A stretch of 64,000 nt of DNA from Bacteroidota bacterium (GTDB lineage Bacteria > Bacteroidota > Rhodothermia > Balneolales > HLUCCA01). Positions within the stretch are counted from its first letter, which is position 1. Each line of letters begins with the position of its first letter. Location of the stretch: the NCBI GenBank assembly GCA_020832235.1, contig JAFIEZ010000003.1, positions 1 through 64,000 on the forward strand. The letters are read 5' to 3'. Position numbers and translations under genes: made by a program. Below are positions 1 to 8,379 of the stretch, piece by piece. The notes under the pieces are model-generated. The model was not told where the DNA came from. It saw nothing but the letters and a program-made list of their open reading frames with translations, and did not search any database.

Positions 1-1
1 G

Positions 2-343
2 CCTGAAGAGCTCTTTGACCACTTTGATGTGGAAAAAGTGGCTGAATATCCGATACCGGGTACTAAACGTTTTGAACTTCATATTCACCTGACCGAAAAG
101 AACATTCTGCCCGAAGGCTACCAGGCCAGTGATTGGGAGTCCAAGGGCTTTACCGAGTCCAAAAAGATTCAGGACTTCCCGCTGCGAGGCAAAATGGTCT
201 ACCTTTTTTTAAAGTGCCGTCGATGGCGACACAAGGAAGAGCCTGGTCGTATCATCCGCAACGATTTTAGTTTCCTGGCCGATGGAGCCAAAAAGACCGC
301 CGATCTATCGGCTTTTTTAAAAGATACTGGTCGAGGAACGTGA
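2..343 (+). CDS. ISAon1-type transposase N-region protein (5' end cut by window)
   Basis: The frame is open from base 2 and reads into the window edge, so the true start is upstream; a GTG at 29 is only an internal valine codon. The protein resembles the short N-region of ISAon1-group elements, with the typical run around 'SKGFTESKKIQDFPLRGK', a basic RRWRHK patch likely to contact DNA, and a C-terminal 'LSAFLKD'. It ends at a TGA at 341. The downstream transposase frame is open from 321, one base ahead, and a T6A4 run at 313-322 lies at the junction. A slippage fusion of the two frames is therefore possible, but decay by a one-base change is equally possible. Confidence 0.7.
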   Translation, partial: PEELFDHFDVEKVAEYPIPGTKRFELHIHLTEKNILPEGYQASDWESKGFTESKKIQDFPLRGKMVYLFLKCRRWRHKEEPGRIIRNDFSFLADGAKKTADLSAFLKDTGRGT

Positions 344-1332
344 GGAAACGTTCAAGACTATTGCAGAACTCAACATGGTAAAACCGGCTACCTTAATCCG
401 TCAGTATAAGCAGCATTCCAGCGATTATGCCAGCTGGGATCAGAAATGGCATGCCAAGCATTGGTTGGTTTTTCCGGAAAACATGGGCGCCAATCTGGCC
501 ATTGACGAGGTGAGTTTATCCAATGGTGAACTCTGGACGTTCCTGACCAACAAGGCAGGAAAGGGTCGCAAAGGCACGCTGGTAGCAGCCATTCGGGGTA
601 CACGCACGGCTGACATCGAGCAGATATTGCTCAAAATCCCACCGGAGTTACGATTGAATGTCAAGGAAGTCTCTATGGACATGGCCAAGAATATAGAATC
701 TGCTATTAGATCGGTGTTTAGCCAGGCAAAGATTGTAACCGACCGCTTTCGCTTCGCGTACTTCGTATCACGTAGTCCAATTAATTCAACGTAGTCTTCA
801 AGATGTGCGCATCAGTCTGTGGCGTCGTGAGTTAGACCGAGAGTCAAAGCTCATCGAACAGGCAAGAGCTTCAGGGCTAACCTACCGTCCGGAAGAACTG
901 GTAAACGGGGACACCCCGAAGCAATTACTGGCGCGATGCCGTTTTGCCCTGATGAAGTACGAATCCCAGCTTACTGATAAGAACCAGTGGCTTCGCTTGC
1001 GAGTCGCCTTCCATCGATATCCGGAATTAGAGCGGGCGTTTATCCACGCCCAGCGTTTACGATCCATATTTAATCATAAAAGCAGAGATTTAGCAGAGCA
1101 AGAACTCGACGATTGGATTCACCAAACCAGAAGTTACGGGCACGAAACCTTCGCAAGTGCAGCCAACAGTATTCGCTGGCACAAAGAAACCATTCTGAAC
1201 TTCTTTGACAACCGCGCTACAAATGCATCTGCAGAGTCGTTCAACGCTCGAATAAAACTCTTTAGAGCCAACCAGAAAGGCGTTAGAGATACCACATTCT
1301 TCCTGTTCAGACTTTCTAAACTCTATGCCTAG
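321..1332 (+). pseudogene. ISL3-like DDE transposase, frameshifted
   Basis: The catalytic triad of ISL3-type transposases can be followed across two frames: the first Asp in 'LAIDEVSLSNGELW', the second in 'IVTDRF', and the Glu in 'ASAESFNARIKLF'. The frame that starts near 321 (first ATG at 375) stops at 794. The rest continues in another frame as 'HVVQLIQRSLQDVRIS' and on to 1332. A 19-base stretch at 750-768 (cgcttcgcgtacttcgtat) separates 'DRF' from 'HVVQ'. Removing it restores the family's usual 'DRFHV' motif and one frame, so it looks like a small disabling insertion. The product is presumably non-functional unless complemented. Confidence 0.75.
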
Positions 1333-1761
1333 TCCCCAGAATATTCACTTGATCCATTTTCCCCAACTCAACAACATTGTTTTTAATCTATTATCCAACA
1401 CATACGATGTGTACATATTTTTCATGCGATGTGTACGTATGATGAATATAAAATATCCGGCAAAAATTGGCGATATAAAAAAAGACCGGAAGGCGATCAA
1501 ACCCACCGGCCTTTGCCGTTAACCAGAGACAATTCTGTTAGCATCTATGCTGTATCGTTATCAACGATACGGTCATGAAATGCGGAAATGTCTCCGGTTG
1601 AAAAAAAGGACTACTGCAAGTTTGCGGAAAGACAAAACATCAAGTCGTCACGATTTGCAGAAGTGTCTGATGGTAATGTCTGTTAAATATTGCAAACATC
1701 AAATGCTTCGACATTAGATGTTGTATTCCTATCAATTATTGTTGACGAATTCGGTGATGAG
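1333..1761. other. Gene-poor interval with repeats and hairpins
   Basis: No convincing gene lies in this 429-base stretch. It holds two near-identical 17-mers (catacgatgtgtacata at 1401-1417 and catgcgatgtgtacgta at 1423-1439), a minus-strand terminator at about 1474-1514, a perfect 8-bp inverted repeat (1552-1559 with 1563-1570), and a near-perfect 11-bp hairpin (1695-1705 with 1712-1722) just beyond the stop of the minus-strand gene at 1762. On the minus strand it is probably the 3' untranslated region of the peptidoglycan-recycling block; the left part may include the transposon end. Confidence 0.5.
1474..1514 (-). terminator. Rho-independent terminator, end of the peptidoglycan-recycling block
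   Basis: The arms 1481-1489 (aaagaccgg) and 1506-1514 (ccggccttt) pair with one mismatch. On the minus strand a run of seven T follows. It lies about 250 bases beyond the last minus-strand gene. Its sequence resembles the sucD terminator near 53300. Confidence 0.6.
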
Positions 1762-2538
1762 CTAAAAATTTACGCCAACTCCAAATGATAAGGTTCTGAA
1801 ATGTATACCCAGAATGTCAAGCCATCGGTGTGTCAGTGCAAAGTGTAACTGCCCTCGATGTATGCCAGCACCAAACTCATGATTTCTTATAAACCCATAT
1901 CGCTGTGCCATTGAAGAATAGGTGTAGTTGAGCGAAAATGGCTCTTTGAAGTACCAGCTGAAATTCGTGAGCAGCTCTGGGCCAAGGTAGTTGCTGCTCC
2001 CAATCCCCAAAGATCGCACACCCAGGTAAAGGCCTGCATCTCCATTCTCTAGAAAGCGGAATTTGCGACCTACAACCGCATTAAACTGACGGATAGGGTA
2101 TGGGGCTGCCGCTTCCCGCAATTGTTCATATCGGCTGTTAATGGCCCAGTAGCCGATGTGCCACGTTGCTTCCATTGCAAATTGTTCCATTGCCAAACTA
2201 CCTTGTGGCATGGATGTGTTTAAACGCAATTGCAATAGCTGTGATTTACCATCGTCTGCATAACCACTGAAATTACGGATGCCCGCACCGTTTCCGTTTG
2301 GGTTTCGGAAAGGGGCCGGGTTATATCGCATGCGTGGTTCATCTGGGTGCAGGGCCCGAAAGTAAAAAAACTCAGGCATGAACTCTGCAGTAAGCTCAAT
2401 TACGGCAAATAGAGTGGAAATTCCTGTAGAGGAATGTTCTCCATCCAATCTTTTTCGTGCTTCTTCCGTACGCGATTGTGCAAAAGCGACATCCGTCAGT
2501 AGCAAACAAACGAGAATAAGTAGTGAGCGTTTAGCCAT
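1762..2538 (-). CDS. Exported outer-membrane beta-barrel-like protein of unknown function
   Basis: 258 residues from the ATG at 2538; an upstream in-frame TTG at 2562 would add 8 residues ahead of an otherwise perfect signal peptide, so the ATG is preferred. Residues 1-20 (MAKRSLLILVCLLLTDVAFA) form a signal peptide cut before Q. The rest is rich in alternating aromatic and polar strands, such as 'SLNYTYSSMAQRYGFI', and ends in 'SFGVGVNF', a terminal Phe typical of outer-membrane barrels. No family is recognised. It is the last gene of the minus-strand block behind nagZ (94-base gap), so an envelope role near peptidoglycan turnover is possible but unproven. Confidence 0.6.
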   Translation of the reverse strand: MAKRSLLILVCLLLTDVAFAQSRTEEARKRLDGEHSSTGISTLFAVIELTAEFMPEFFYFRALHPDEPRMRYNPAPFRNPNGNGAGIRNFSGYADDGKSQLLQLRLNTSMPQGSLAMEQFAMEATWHIGYWAINSRYEQLREAAAPYPIRQFNAVVGRKFRFLENGDAGLYLGVRSLGIGSSNYLGPELLTNFSWYFKEPFSLNYTYSSMAQRYGFIRNHEFGAGIHRGQLHFALTHRWLDILGIHFRTLSFGVGVNF

Positions 2539-2632
2539 AGTCGTACGATTAGATGTCAACAAAATTGCAGATTAATTGCAAAAAAGCACCTGCATTTTGA
2601 TGTTATACGACTCGTTCAGCTAAAGGATGTAC

Positions 2633-3706
2633 CTAGGCCAGGTATTTTTTCTTCAGCTTTAGAATTCGCTTGACAGAGGCGTTTATCCGAAGTTCATCAA
2701 TAACCCCTTTGTCAAGGAGGTTTTTCATGGTATGAATTGATCTTGATACCACATCGGGCTCATAGGCCAGGTTATTACCAAAAGCCAAAATATCAACACC
2801 CGCCTGTAAAGCCAATTCAATTACGTTGTCCAGTCCAAAATAGTCGGTAATGGCCTGCATTTGTAAATCATCACTAATAATTACACCATCGTATTTCATT
2901 GATTCGCGTAAAATACCCTGCATAATACTGGCCGATAGGGTTGCCGGTACGTTGGGGTCGAGCTGACCGTTAAAAATGTGGGTTGTCATTACCATGTCGC
3001 AAAGCCCCTCTGCAATAAGCCTTTCGTAGGGTATCATCTCTTCAGGTGACCAGGTTTCCGTTACATCTGCCATACCAAGATGGGTATCGGCGAGTGAGCT
3101 GCCATGTCCCGGAAAATGTTTCAGAGCCGTCATTACACCAATTTCCTGGTGACCTTCAATGTAGGCTCGTGCGTGATTGGTTACACGATCTGGCTGATCT
3201 GAAAATGTTCTATCACGACCGTATATAGCTTTGTTCTCTTTATTTATACCCAGGTCTACACAGGGAGCAAAGTTAAGGTTTAAACCATATGCTTTAAGCA
3301 GTCCGGCTATGTGTTTGCCTTGTTCTCGTGTGGCGTCTAAGTTGTCAAGTTGGCCCAGAGATTTGTGGGACAGTGTTTCCGGGAAACCATTTTCGGGCTT
3401 CAGACGGTTTACTGTACCGCCTTCCTGATCGATAGATAAAAAAGTTGGTACCCTAAGTATCTGGTAAAACTGCTGCATGAGTGAACGCAGCTGCCCGGGC
3501 GAAGCGATGTTTCTATCGTGACTTTTTTTCAAGACATCATAGTCGAAAAGAATAATCCCTCCAACCTCGTGTTTTACGATGTCATGGTAGATAGGGTTGT
3601 CGCTATCGAGCTCCATTCCGCGAAAACCCACCAACAGCATTTGCGCCAGTTTTTGATCAATACTCAAATCACTGAGTTCGGGGAGTTCTAGCGTTGGAAT
3701 GTTCAT
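2633..3706 (-). CDS. nagZ: Beta-N-acetylhexosaminidase, GH3 family (NagZ-like)
   Basis: 357 residues, the length of a single-domain GH3 enzyme. Such enzymes remove terminal beta-GlcNAc from muropeptides during cell-wall recycling. The diagnostic NagZ signature is intact: KHFPGHG at residues 196-202 followed by D207 and H209 (general acid/base dyad), and 'IISDDLQM' near 276-283 carrying the nucleophile Asp. 'SIDQEGG' (91-97) is the substrate-binding motif. No signal peptide is evident, so it probably acts in the cytoplasm on imported fragments. It follows the DUF4922 gene by 24 bases, and the block also encodes an AmpG-like permease and a NamZ-like muramidase. Confidence 0.9.
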   Translation of the reverse strand: MNIPTLELPELSDLSIDQKLAQMLLVGFRGMELDSDNPIYHDIVKHEVGGIILFDYDVLKKSHDRNIASPGQLRSLMQQFYQILRVPTFLSIDQEGGTVNRLKPENGFPETLSHKSLGQLDNLDATREQGKHIAGLLKAYGLNLNFAPCVDLGINKENKAIYGRDRTFSDQPDRVTNHARAYIEGHQEIGVMTALKHFPGHGSSLADTHLGMADVTETWSPEEMIPYERLIAEGLCDMVMTTHIFNGQLDPNVPATLSASIMQGILRESMKYDGVIISDDLQMQAITDYFGLDNVIELALQAGVDILAFGNNLAYEPDVVSRSIHTMKNLLDKGVIDELRINASVKRILKLKKKYLA

Positions 3707-3730
3707 GAAATAGGGTTTTTAAGTCGTTGG

Positions 3731-4720
3731 CTACGATTGTAAGGAGTCTGAAACCGCCATCAAAACAGCTTTATCAGCACTTAGTTGCGTAAACATATCG
3801 GTGAGTAGATCTGCATTTAATCTGTCGAAGTCACGTTCAAGCGGAGTTATACATACGCCGCCGAAATCTACAGAAGCCGGGGAGAATAAAATCTGGGCAT
3901 CCCCATCGAGGAAGAATTGATTCGGTCGATGTTTCTTTCTGAGGAATACAATGGTTGTCCACCGGTTCTGTCTGTAGGATGTTAATACGTTTACCATTGG
4001 CTCTTCCTCCGGATCTTCGTTAAATGCAGAGAAAGAGTTAAACAACGTATTGAATGCTTGTACAGACTCGGTGTGGGAGCTGCTGTTGATTACTATGAAA
4101 CGGCGAAGCCCGTCATCAACGCTGGCAATGCGAGTTAGTACGTTTTCTGATAACCATATTCCGTGGTTTTTTACCAGGTCAGGCCATGTGTTGTCGATGC
4201 CCATAAATCCGAAATCACCTGCTTGAAAGTGAAGATGATCCGGAGCGGAGGCGCCACATTTGGGTCCATTATAAAACAGTGAATAACGGCTGCCCATTTC
4301 TTTGGTTAACTGAAGCATATCGGGAAAAGCCCCAGAAATACGCTGATCGATATGCCTTTTATGGGGTATTGTAAAATGTTCAGGAAATATGGGGAAAGGG
4401 TTACATAATACGGTATAATCGCCAGTTTCAACGCCTTTTTGCTCAGGAGGAAGGTTTTCAAGACATAGAAAGCACTTTCGTTCAGCAATCGACTTTTTAT
4501 CAACCTTAGCTGCGCTGGAGACAATCCGACCGGGATTGAATTGTATGCTCATACGGAAGCCGTCGAAGGTAATTTCCTTTGAAACTACGGTTTTCAGTGT
4601 ATCAGCTCCTTTTTGCAGCATTGGCCAGTTTGCGTATTGCTGCTGCAATAACGCCCGGGACATGTCGGCGAGACTACTCCCGGGGTTATTTAAATCGTTT
4701 GCACTAAGAAATCTGCTCAT
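3731..4720 (-). CDS. DUF4922 protein, HIT/GalT-like nucleotidyl-transfer fold
   Basis: 329 residues, cytoplasmic. The first half carries a CxxC pair at C83/C86 ('CFLCLENLPP'), several His (H115, H120, H123), and 'ASAPDHLHFQAG' around 157-168. This is an HxHxQ motif like the active site of GalT, Ap4A phosphorylase and GDP-hexose phosphorylases of the HIT superfamily. From family knowledge a nucleotide-sugar phosphorylase or sugar-1-phosphate nucleotidylyltransferase activity is plausible; the substrate is unknown. The start overlaps the stop of the upstream glycosyltransferase by 4 bases (ATGA), which implies translational coupling and a shared pathway. The setting between an AmpG-like permease and nagZ suggests amino-sugar use. 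Confidence 0.7.
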   Translation of the reverse strand: MSRFLSANDLNNPGSSLADMSRALLQQQYANWPMLQKGADTLKTVVSKEITFDGFRMSIQFNPGRIVSSAAKVDKKSIAERKCFLCLENLPPEQKGVETGDYTVLCNPFPIFPEHFTIPHKRHIDQRISGAFPDMLQLTKEMGSRYSLFYNGPKCGASAPDHLHFQAGDFGFMGIDNTWPDLVKNHGIWLSENVLTRIASVDDGLRRFIVINSSSHTESVQAFNTLFNSFSAFNEDPEEEPMVNVLTSYRQNRWTTIVFLRKKHRPNQFFLDGDAQILFSPASVDFGGVCITPLERDFDRLNADLLTDMFTQLSADKAVLMAVSDSLQS

Positions 4721-6186
4721 TTTTCTGCGGCAACTTTTTGTTGACGTGCCTTTAGTTCGAACGTACGGATTTTATCTTTGTACGCGTTATGAGCGTTCAT
4801 TTTGTTGATATCCAACGAAGCGTCGGTGTTGTCGTCCCACCGGCGTACACAGTAAATGGCTTCATAAACGCGACCAATCTGATAGTTTCGTGAAATGGCC
4901 AGTCCGAGTGCATAGTCTTCACCATAACTGACATTTGGTACATTTAATGCCCGCAATACAGGGGTATAGAAGGCTCTGGGGGCACCGAGTCCGTTAATAC
5001 GAATGGCATTATTCCGGCCGTTCTCTGGTGTCCACTCGCGGTGGTCAATTAGACCCGGAGGGATGGGTTGCAGGTTCACATCCGTCATTTCGTAGCTGCC
5101 TACAACCATAGCACATTTATCCTGTCGGAAAACGTCAACTATACGCTGAAGTGTTGTATCGTCTTTGTATACATCATCGCTGTCGAGCTGAATGGCATAC
5201 TTACCGCAAAATTCACTATGAACAGCTACATTCCAGCATCCACCTATGCCCAGATCTTTACGTTCGGGAACGAGTACTTTGAGGCGAGCATCTGTTGCTG
5301 CAATTTCCTTCAACGCTTCGTATGTACCATCTGTTGAGAAGTTGTCTACTACAATAAGGTTGAAATCGAAGTCTGCTTTCTGGGTTAATACGGAATTAAC
5401 TGCATCACGAATAGTGCGAATTCGGTTGCGCACTGGAATGACTACAGCGGCTTCAACAGGGAAGTTTTCACCAGTTTCCTGAACGTCTTTAAATTCTGGC
5501 TTGAGGTACGCGCCAATAGCCTTCAGGTGTTCCGTGAAGGCTTTTTCCATTTCAATTTGTACTTCGCGGTTTTTTGGATCTACATAATCAAACATTTTTT
5601 CGCCAGACTTACGCAGATCGGTTTCAACCGTGCTGTATAAGAATTCGCTCACACGTACCAGATCATTATTTTGAGAAATTCTCAAGCGTAGATCGTAGAG
5701 GCCGGCGTGTTTGTAATTCGATTCGAAGGCGGCTACAGCTTCTTTCAGTGCGGCAGTTTTGAATATCAAAAGTGGTCCAAAATCGAAATCGTCTCGGACG
5801 CTGCCAAACTGGTAATCGTTAACAGGATGGTTTGAACGGCTATCACCTTTGATTTCAATAAAGTCGGAGTAGGTTAACCCGGCTGCGGTATCTGCCGCAA
5901 CTTGTAAATAGCGCTCTAGTGCAAACTGACCTAGATCTATGAGGGTGTCTTTTGTTAAAAAGGCAGTGTATTCTGTCTTAGTAATTTCTGCAATTTTTTG
6001 AAATGTTTCTGTTCCCAGTGGTGTGCTGACTACCAAGTCATTTGTTTGAGGTTTGTTGACATTACTAGGCTCATTACTCATTAGGTAAACGGCTTCAACC
6101 TGACCGGTAGCCAAAAAAGCATCAATTGTCTGGAGGGTGAAGTCGTTATTATGGTAGGGGAGAAATACGGTAATTTTTTTTGACAT
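4717..6186 (-). CDS. Two-domain glycosyltransferase (GT2 family), cytoplasmic
   Basis: 489 residues with two GT-A-like halves. The C-terminal half (about 245-470) is a normal GT2 domain: 'AAVVIPVRNRIRTI', 'LIVVDNFSTDGT', the nucleotide/metal motif 'IQLDSDDVY', and a later 'GEDYALGLAI' acceptor/catalytic region. The N-terminal half (1-230) begins with a similar 'ITVFLPYHNN' and a 'GLTYSDF' segment but lacks a clear DxD, so it looks degenerate, perhaps a regulatory or acceptor-binding copy. No membrane segment is seen. It overlaps the DUF4922 gene by 4 bases and follows the AmpG-like gene by 156 bases. Its sugar donor and acceptor are unknown. Confidence 0.8.
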   Translation of the reverse strand: MSKKITVFLPYHNNDFTLQTIDAFLATGQVEAVYLMSNEPSNVNKPQTNDLVVSTPLGTETFQKIAEITKTEYTAFLTKDTLIDLGQFALERYLQVAADTAAGLTYSDFIEIKGDSRSNHPVNDYQFGSVRDDFDFGPLLIFKTAALKEAVAAFESNYKHAGLYDLRLRISQNNDLVRVSEFLYSTVETDLRKSGEKMFDYVDPKNREVQIEMEKAFTEHLKAIGAYLKPEFKDVQETGENFPVEAAVVIPVRNRIRTIRDAVNSVLTQKADFDFNLIVVDNFSTDGTYEALKEIAATDARLKVLVPERKDLGIGGCWNVAVHSEFCGKYAIQLDSDDVYKDDTTLQRIVDVFRQDKCAMVVGSYEMTDVNLQPIPPGLIDHREWTPENGRNNAIRINGLGAPRAFYTPVLRALNVPNVSYGEDYALGLAISRNYQIGRVYEAIYCVRRWDDNTDASLDINKMNAHNAYKDKIRTFELKARQQKVAAEK

Positions 6187-6342
6187 GGGTGCAAATATTA
6201 TGATGATAAATAAGGGTATTGTCGCTGTGCGATTGCGCTGTTTGATTGGTTCTGGCGCAGCAGATGATGTTCTTTGTTTACTAGAGAATATATTGAAATA
6301 CAGTGTGTTTTCCCGACAGAAAACACACTGTATGTACGTCTG

Positions 6343-8256
6343 TTATTCAGTTTCTTCCGGAATTTGCTCTTCTTCTTTCTTTTTGCCGAACTCGGGATCG
6401 ATGTCAACGAAAGCGGCAATTATAAAGGCTGGTATTGTTGCTATTAGAACCCATACAAAGAAGTGTTGATAGCCAATAATTTCCTGAATCCAACCGCTGA
6501 ACATTCCCGGAATCATCATGCCAAGCGCCATGAATCCGGTAGTTATGGCAAAGTGTGCCGTTTTATGTTCGCCTTCCGAAACATAAATCATGTAGAGCAT
6601 ATAAGCTGTAAAGCCGAAGCCGTAGCCGAATTGCTCAACCAGAACAGCGAGGTTAATAATCACGAAGCTGTCGGGTAAGGCGTAGGCGAGGTAAATATAT
6701 ACCGCATTGGGAACATTGATGGCAATAACCATAGGCCATAGCCAGTAGCGCAGACCGTGACGGGACGCAAGAATACCTCCAATAATTCCACCTGCTGTTA
6801 GGGCCAGAATACCAACAGTACCATATACGAAGCCAACCTCCCCGGTAGTAAGTGCAAGTCCCCCGGCTTCCTGTGCATCCAGCAGGAAAGGGGACGCCAG
6901 TTTAACAAGCTGGGCCTCACCAAACCGGTAGAACAGCAGGAATAATAATACGATACCAATCTGTTTCTTTTTAAAGAACAAAGCAAATGTGCGGAAAAAT
7001 TCTGAAAATATGCTTTGATCGGGTTGCCGGACTGCAGGTTTGTCGGAGTCTGCACGAGGAAGGATTACTCGGTGATACAGGAAGAAGAAAATAAACATAC
7101 CTGTTAGCAGCATGAACGTTATAGACCACGCGAGTGGAATATTTCCTGCTCTTCCGCGGAAAGTTGCTTCCGTAGCAAAATCCAGTTTACTGTCGAGCTG
7201 AATGACGGCCATGGCCGGTACATTCCAGTTCTCAGCGGTGAACACGAAGCGGTCACCTTCTACCAGCGAGATACTGTTGTCTCCGGCTTCCCTGCCAAAA
7301 TTCAATACGATCTCTTCACCTGGAGCGGGTGAACCTGAAAGGTACACATATACTACTCCCACGTTGCCTGTCATTCCGTCGTCACGCAGTGGCTCGGTTT
7401 CCGGCGCAAAGTTCTGCAGGAAGCTTTCTAATGGCGCGACTACGAGCCGGCTCCACCAGCCTTGTCGGGCGGCTTCGGTAACTTCCTGAAGAGCATCAGG
7501 CGAGGAATCGTTAGCCTCCATCCCGTCAATTACATAAAAGTTACTCCTCACATTCCAGTTTCTCGCCACATCCCTTATAGAGTCGGCAGCAGCAACGGGA
7601 ATTCTGTTAACGCTTATTTCCAGGTTTTCAGGGTATGTGAGGAATCGAAGCGGACCATCTTGTTCAGCTACCTGAATTTCAGAAGGGTGACGTTGCTGAA
7701 CAATTTCGGTTTGAGACGCCTTAACCTGCATTTCAATGGTATCCAGACCAGTAGTAGACTCTATGTAGCCAGCGAATATGATGAGCAAACCCTGACCGGT
7801 GATCATGGCAATCCGATAGAACGTGCTCCTTACTCCTACAAACCAGGCCTGTTTGTGTTTCGAGAGTGCTAGCATGTAAAGTCCGTCAGCAGCAATATCA
7901 TGGGTTGCTGAACTAAATGCAAGCAGCCACATAAAAGCCAATGTCCACTGAAAGAAATTAGGTGCCGGTATGGTAAAAGCTATGCCCGCAAGACCAGCCC
8001 CAACCAGCAATTGCATGGTAACTACCCACCATCGTTTAGTTTTTACCAGATCAACCAGCGGACTCCATAGAGGCTTGATTACCCAGGGCAAATATAACCA
8101 GCTTGTGTAAAGGGCTATTTCGGCATTTGAAATACCCAACCTCTTGTACATAATGACAGAAACGAGCATTACGACAACGTAGGGGATTCCCTGGGCGAAG
8201 TATAGAGTTGGAATCCATGCCCATGGATTTGTAGTCTTTTTGTTCTGTTCAGACAT
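6343..8256 (-). CDS. AmpG-like MFS permease with large extracytoplasmic insert
   Basis: 637 residues, against roughly 420-490 for ordinary AmpG-type carriers. Helices 1-5 lie in residues 12-165, with AmpG/MurT-like features such as 'YFAQGIPY' and 'SATHDIAADGLY'. The remaining helices start near 376 and run to about 620. Residues 166-375 form a soluble beta-rich insert ('VVYVYLSGSPAPGEEIVLNF') that should sit outside the membrane. AmpG carriers import GlcNAc-anhydroMurNAc peptides, and related MurT carriers import MurNAc. The gene lies between a NamZ-like muramidase and nagZ, which supports that substrate class. A terminator separates it from the upstream DUF1343 gene, so it may have its own promoter. 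Confidence 0.8.
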   Translation of the reverse strand: MSEQNKKTTNPWAWIPTLYFAQGIPYVVVMLVSVIMYKRLGISNAEIALYTSWLYLPWVIKPLWSPLVDLVKTKRWWVVTMQLLVGAGLAGIAFTIPAPNFFQWTLAFMWLLAFSSATHDIAADGLYMLALSKHKQAWFVGVRSTFYRIAMITGQGLLIIFAGYIESTTGLDTIEMQVKASQTEIVQQRHPSEIQVAEQDGPLRFLTYPENLEISVNRIPVAAADSIRDVARNWNVRSNFYVIDGMEANDSSPDALQEVTEAARQGWWSRLVVAPLESFLQNFAPETEPLRDDGMTGNVGVVYVYLSGSPAPGEEIVLNFGREAGDNSISLVEGDRFVFTAENWNVPAMAVIQLDSKLDFATEATFRGRAGNIPLAWSITFMLLTGMFIFFFLYHRVILPRADSDKPAVRQPDQSIFSEFFRTFALFFKKKQIGIVLLFLLFYRFGEAQLVKLASPFLLDAQEAGGLALTTGEVGFVYGTVGILALTAGGIIGGILASRHGLRYWLWPMVIAINVPNAVYIYLAYALPDSFVIINLAVLVEQFGYGFGFTAYMLYMIYVSEGEHKTAHFAITTGFMALGMMIPGMFSGWIQEIIGYQHFFVWVLIATIPAFIIAAFVDIDPEFGKKKEEEQIPEETE

Positions 8257-8333
8257 AGTGGATTAGTTTTTGATCGCCAAGTTTGGCAAGGCGCTTAGGT
8301 TACATACAGATCATGCTTAGCATCAAGTAAACA

Positions 8334-8375
8334 AAAAGCCTGACGAAGAGTCAATGGAATCTTCATCAGGCTTTT
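8334..8375 (-). terminator. Strong rho-independent terminator after the DUF1343 gene
   Basis: The 16-base arms 8334-8349 and 8360-8375 match at 15 of 16 positions around a 10-base loop. On the minus strand the stem is followed by TTTTTGTTT. It begins right at the DUF1343 stop and would uncouple that gene from the AmpG-like gene, at least partly. Confidence 0.8.
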
Positions 8376-8379
8376 GATG

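Larger units (their letters stand above)
1..1345 (+). mobile_element. Remnant of an ISL3-like (ISAon1-type) insertion sequence, left end outside the window
   Basis: The first 1.3 kb holds two consecutive reading frames that together resemble the two-part ISAon1 group of ISL3-like elements: a short N-region protein and a DDE transposase. The left end lies beyond base 1, so the terminal inverted repeats and target duplication cannot be checked. The right end probably lies just past the transposase stop at 1332, but no repeat can be paired without the other end. The transposase frame is broken by an out-of-frame insertion near 750-768, so this copy is probably inactive. Codon use and spacing differ from the dense gene blocks that follow. 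Confidence 0.75.

Noticed and set aside
1325-1522. 65-residue open frame after the transposase
   Set aside because: It overlaps the transposase end, runs through repeats and a terminator hairpin, and shows no protein-like pattern.
1552-1570. Perfect 8-bp inverted repeat with 3-base loop as a transposon end or attachment site
   Set aside because: It has no partner copy and no recombinase nearby; kept only as part of the hairpin-rich interval.
3731-4720. DUF4922 protein as a true galactose-1-phosphate uridylyltransferase
   Set aside because: It has the HxHxQ site and a CxxC pair, but the rest does not follow GalT and no galactose genes are nearby.
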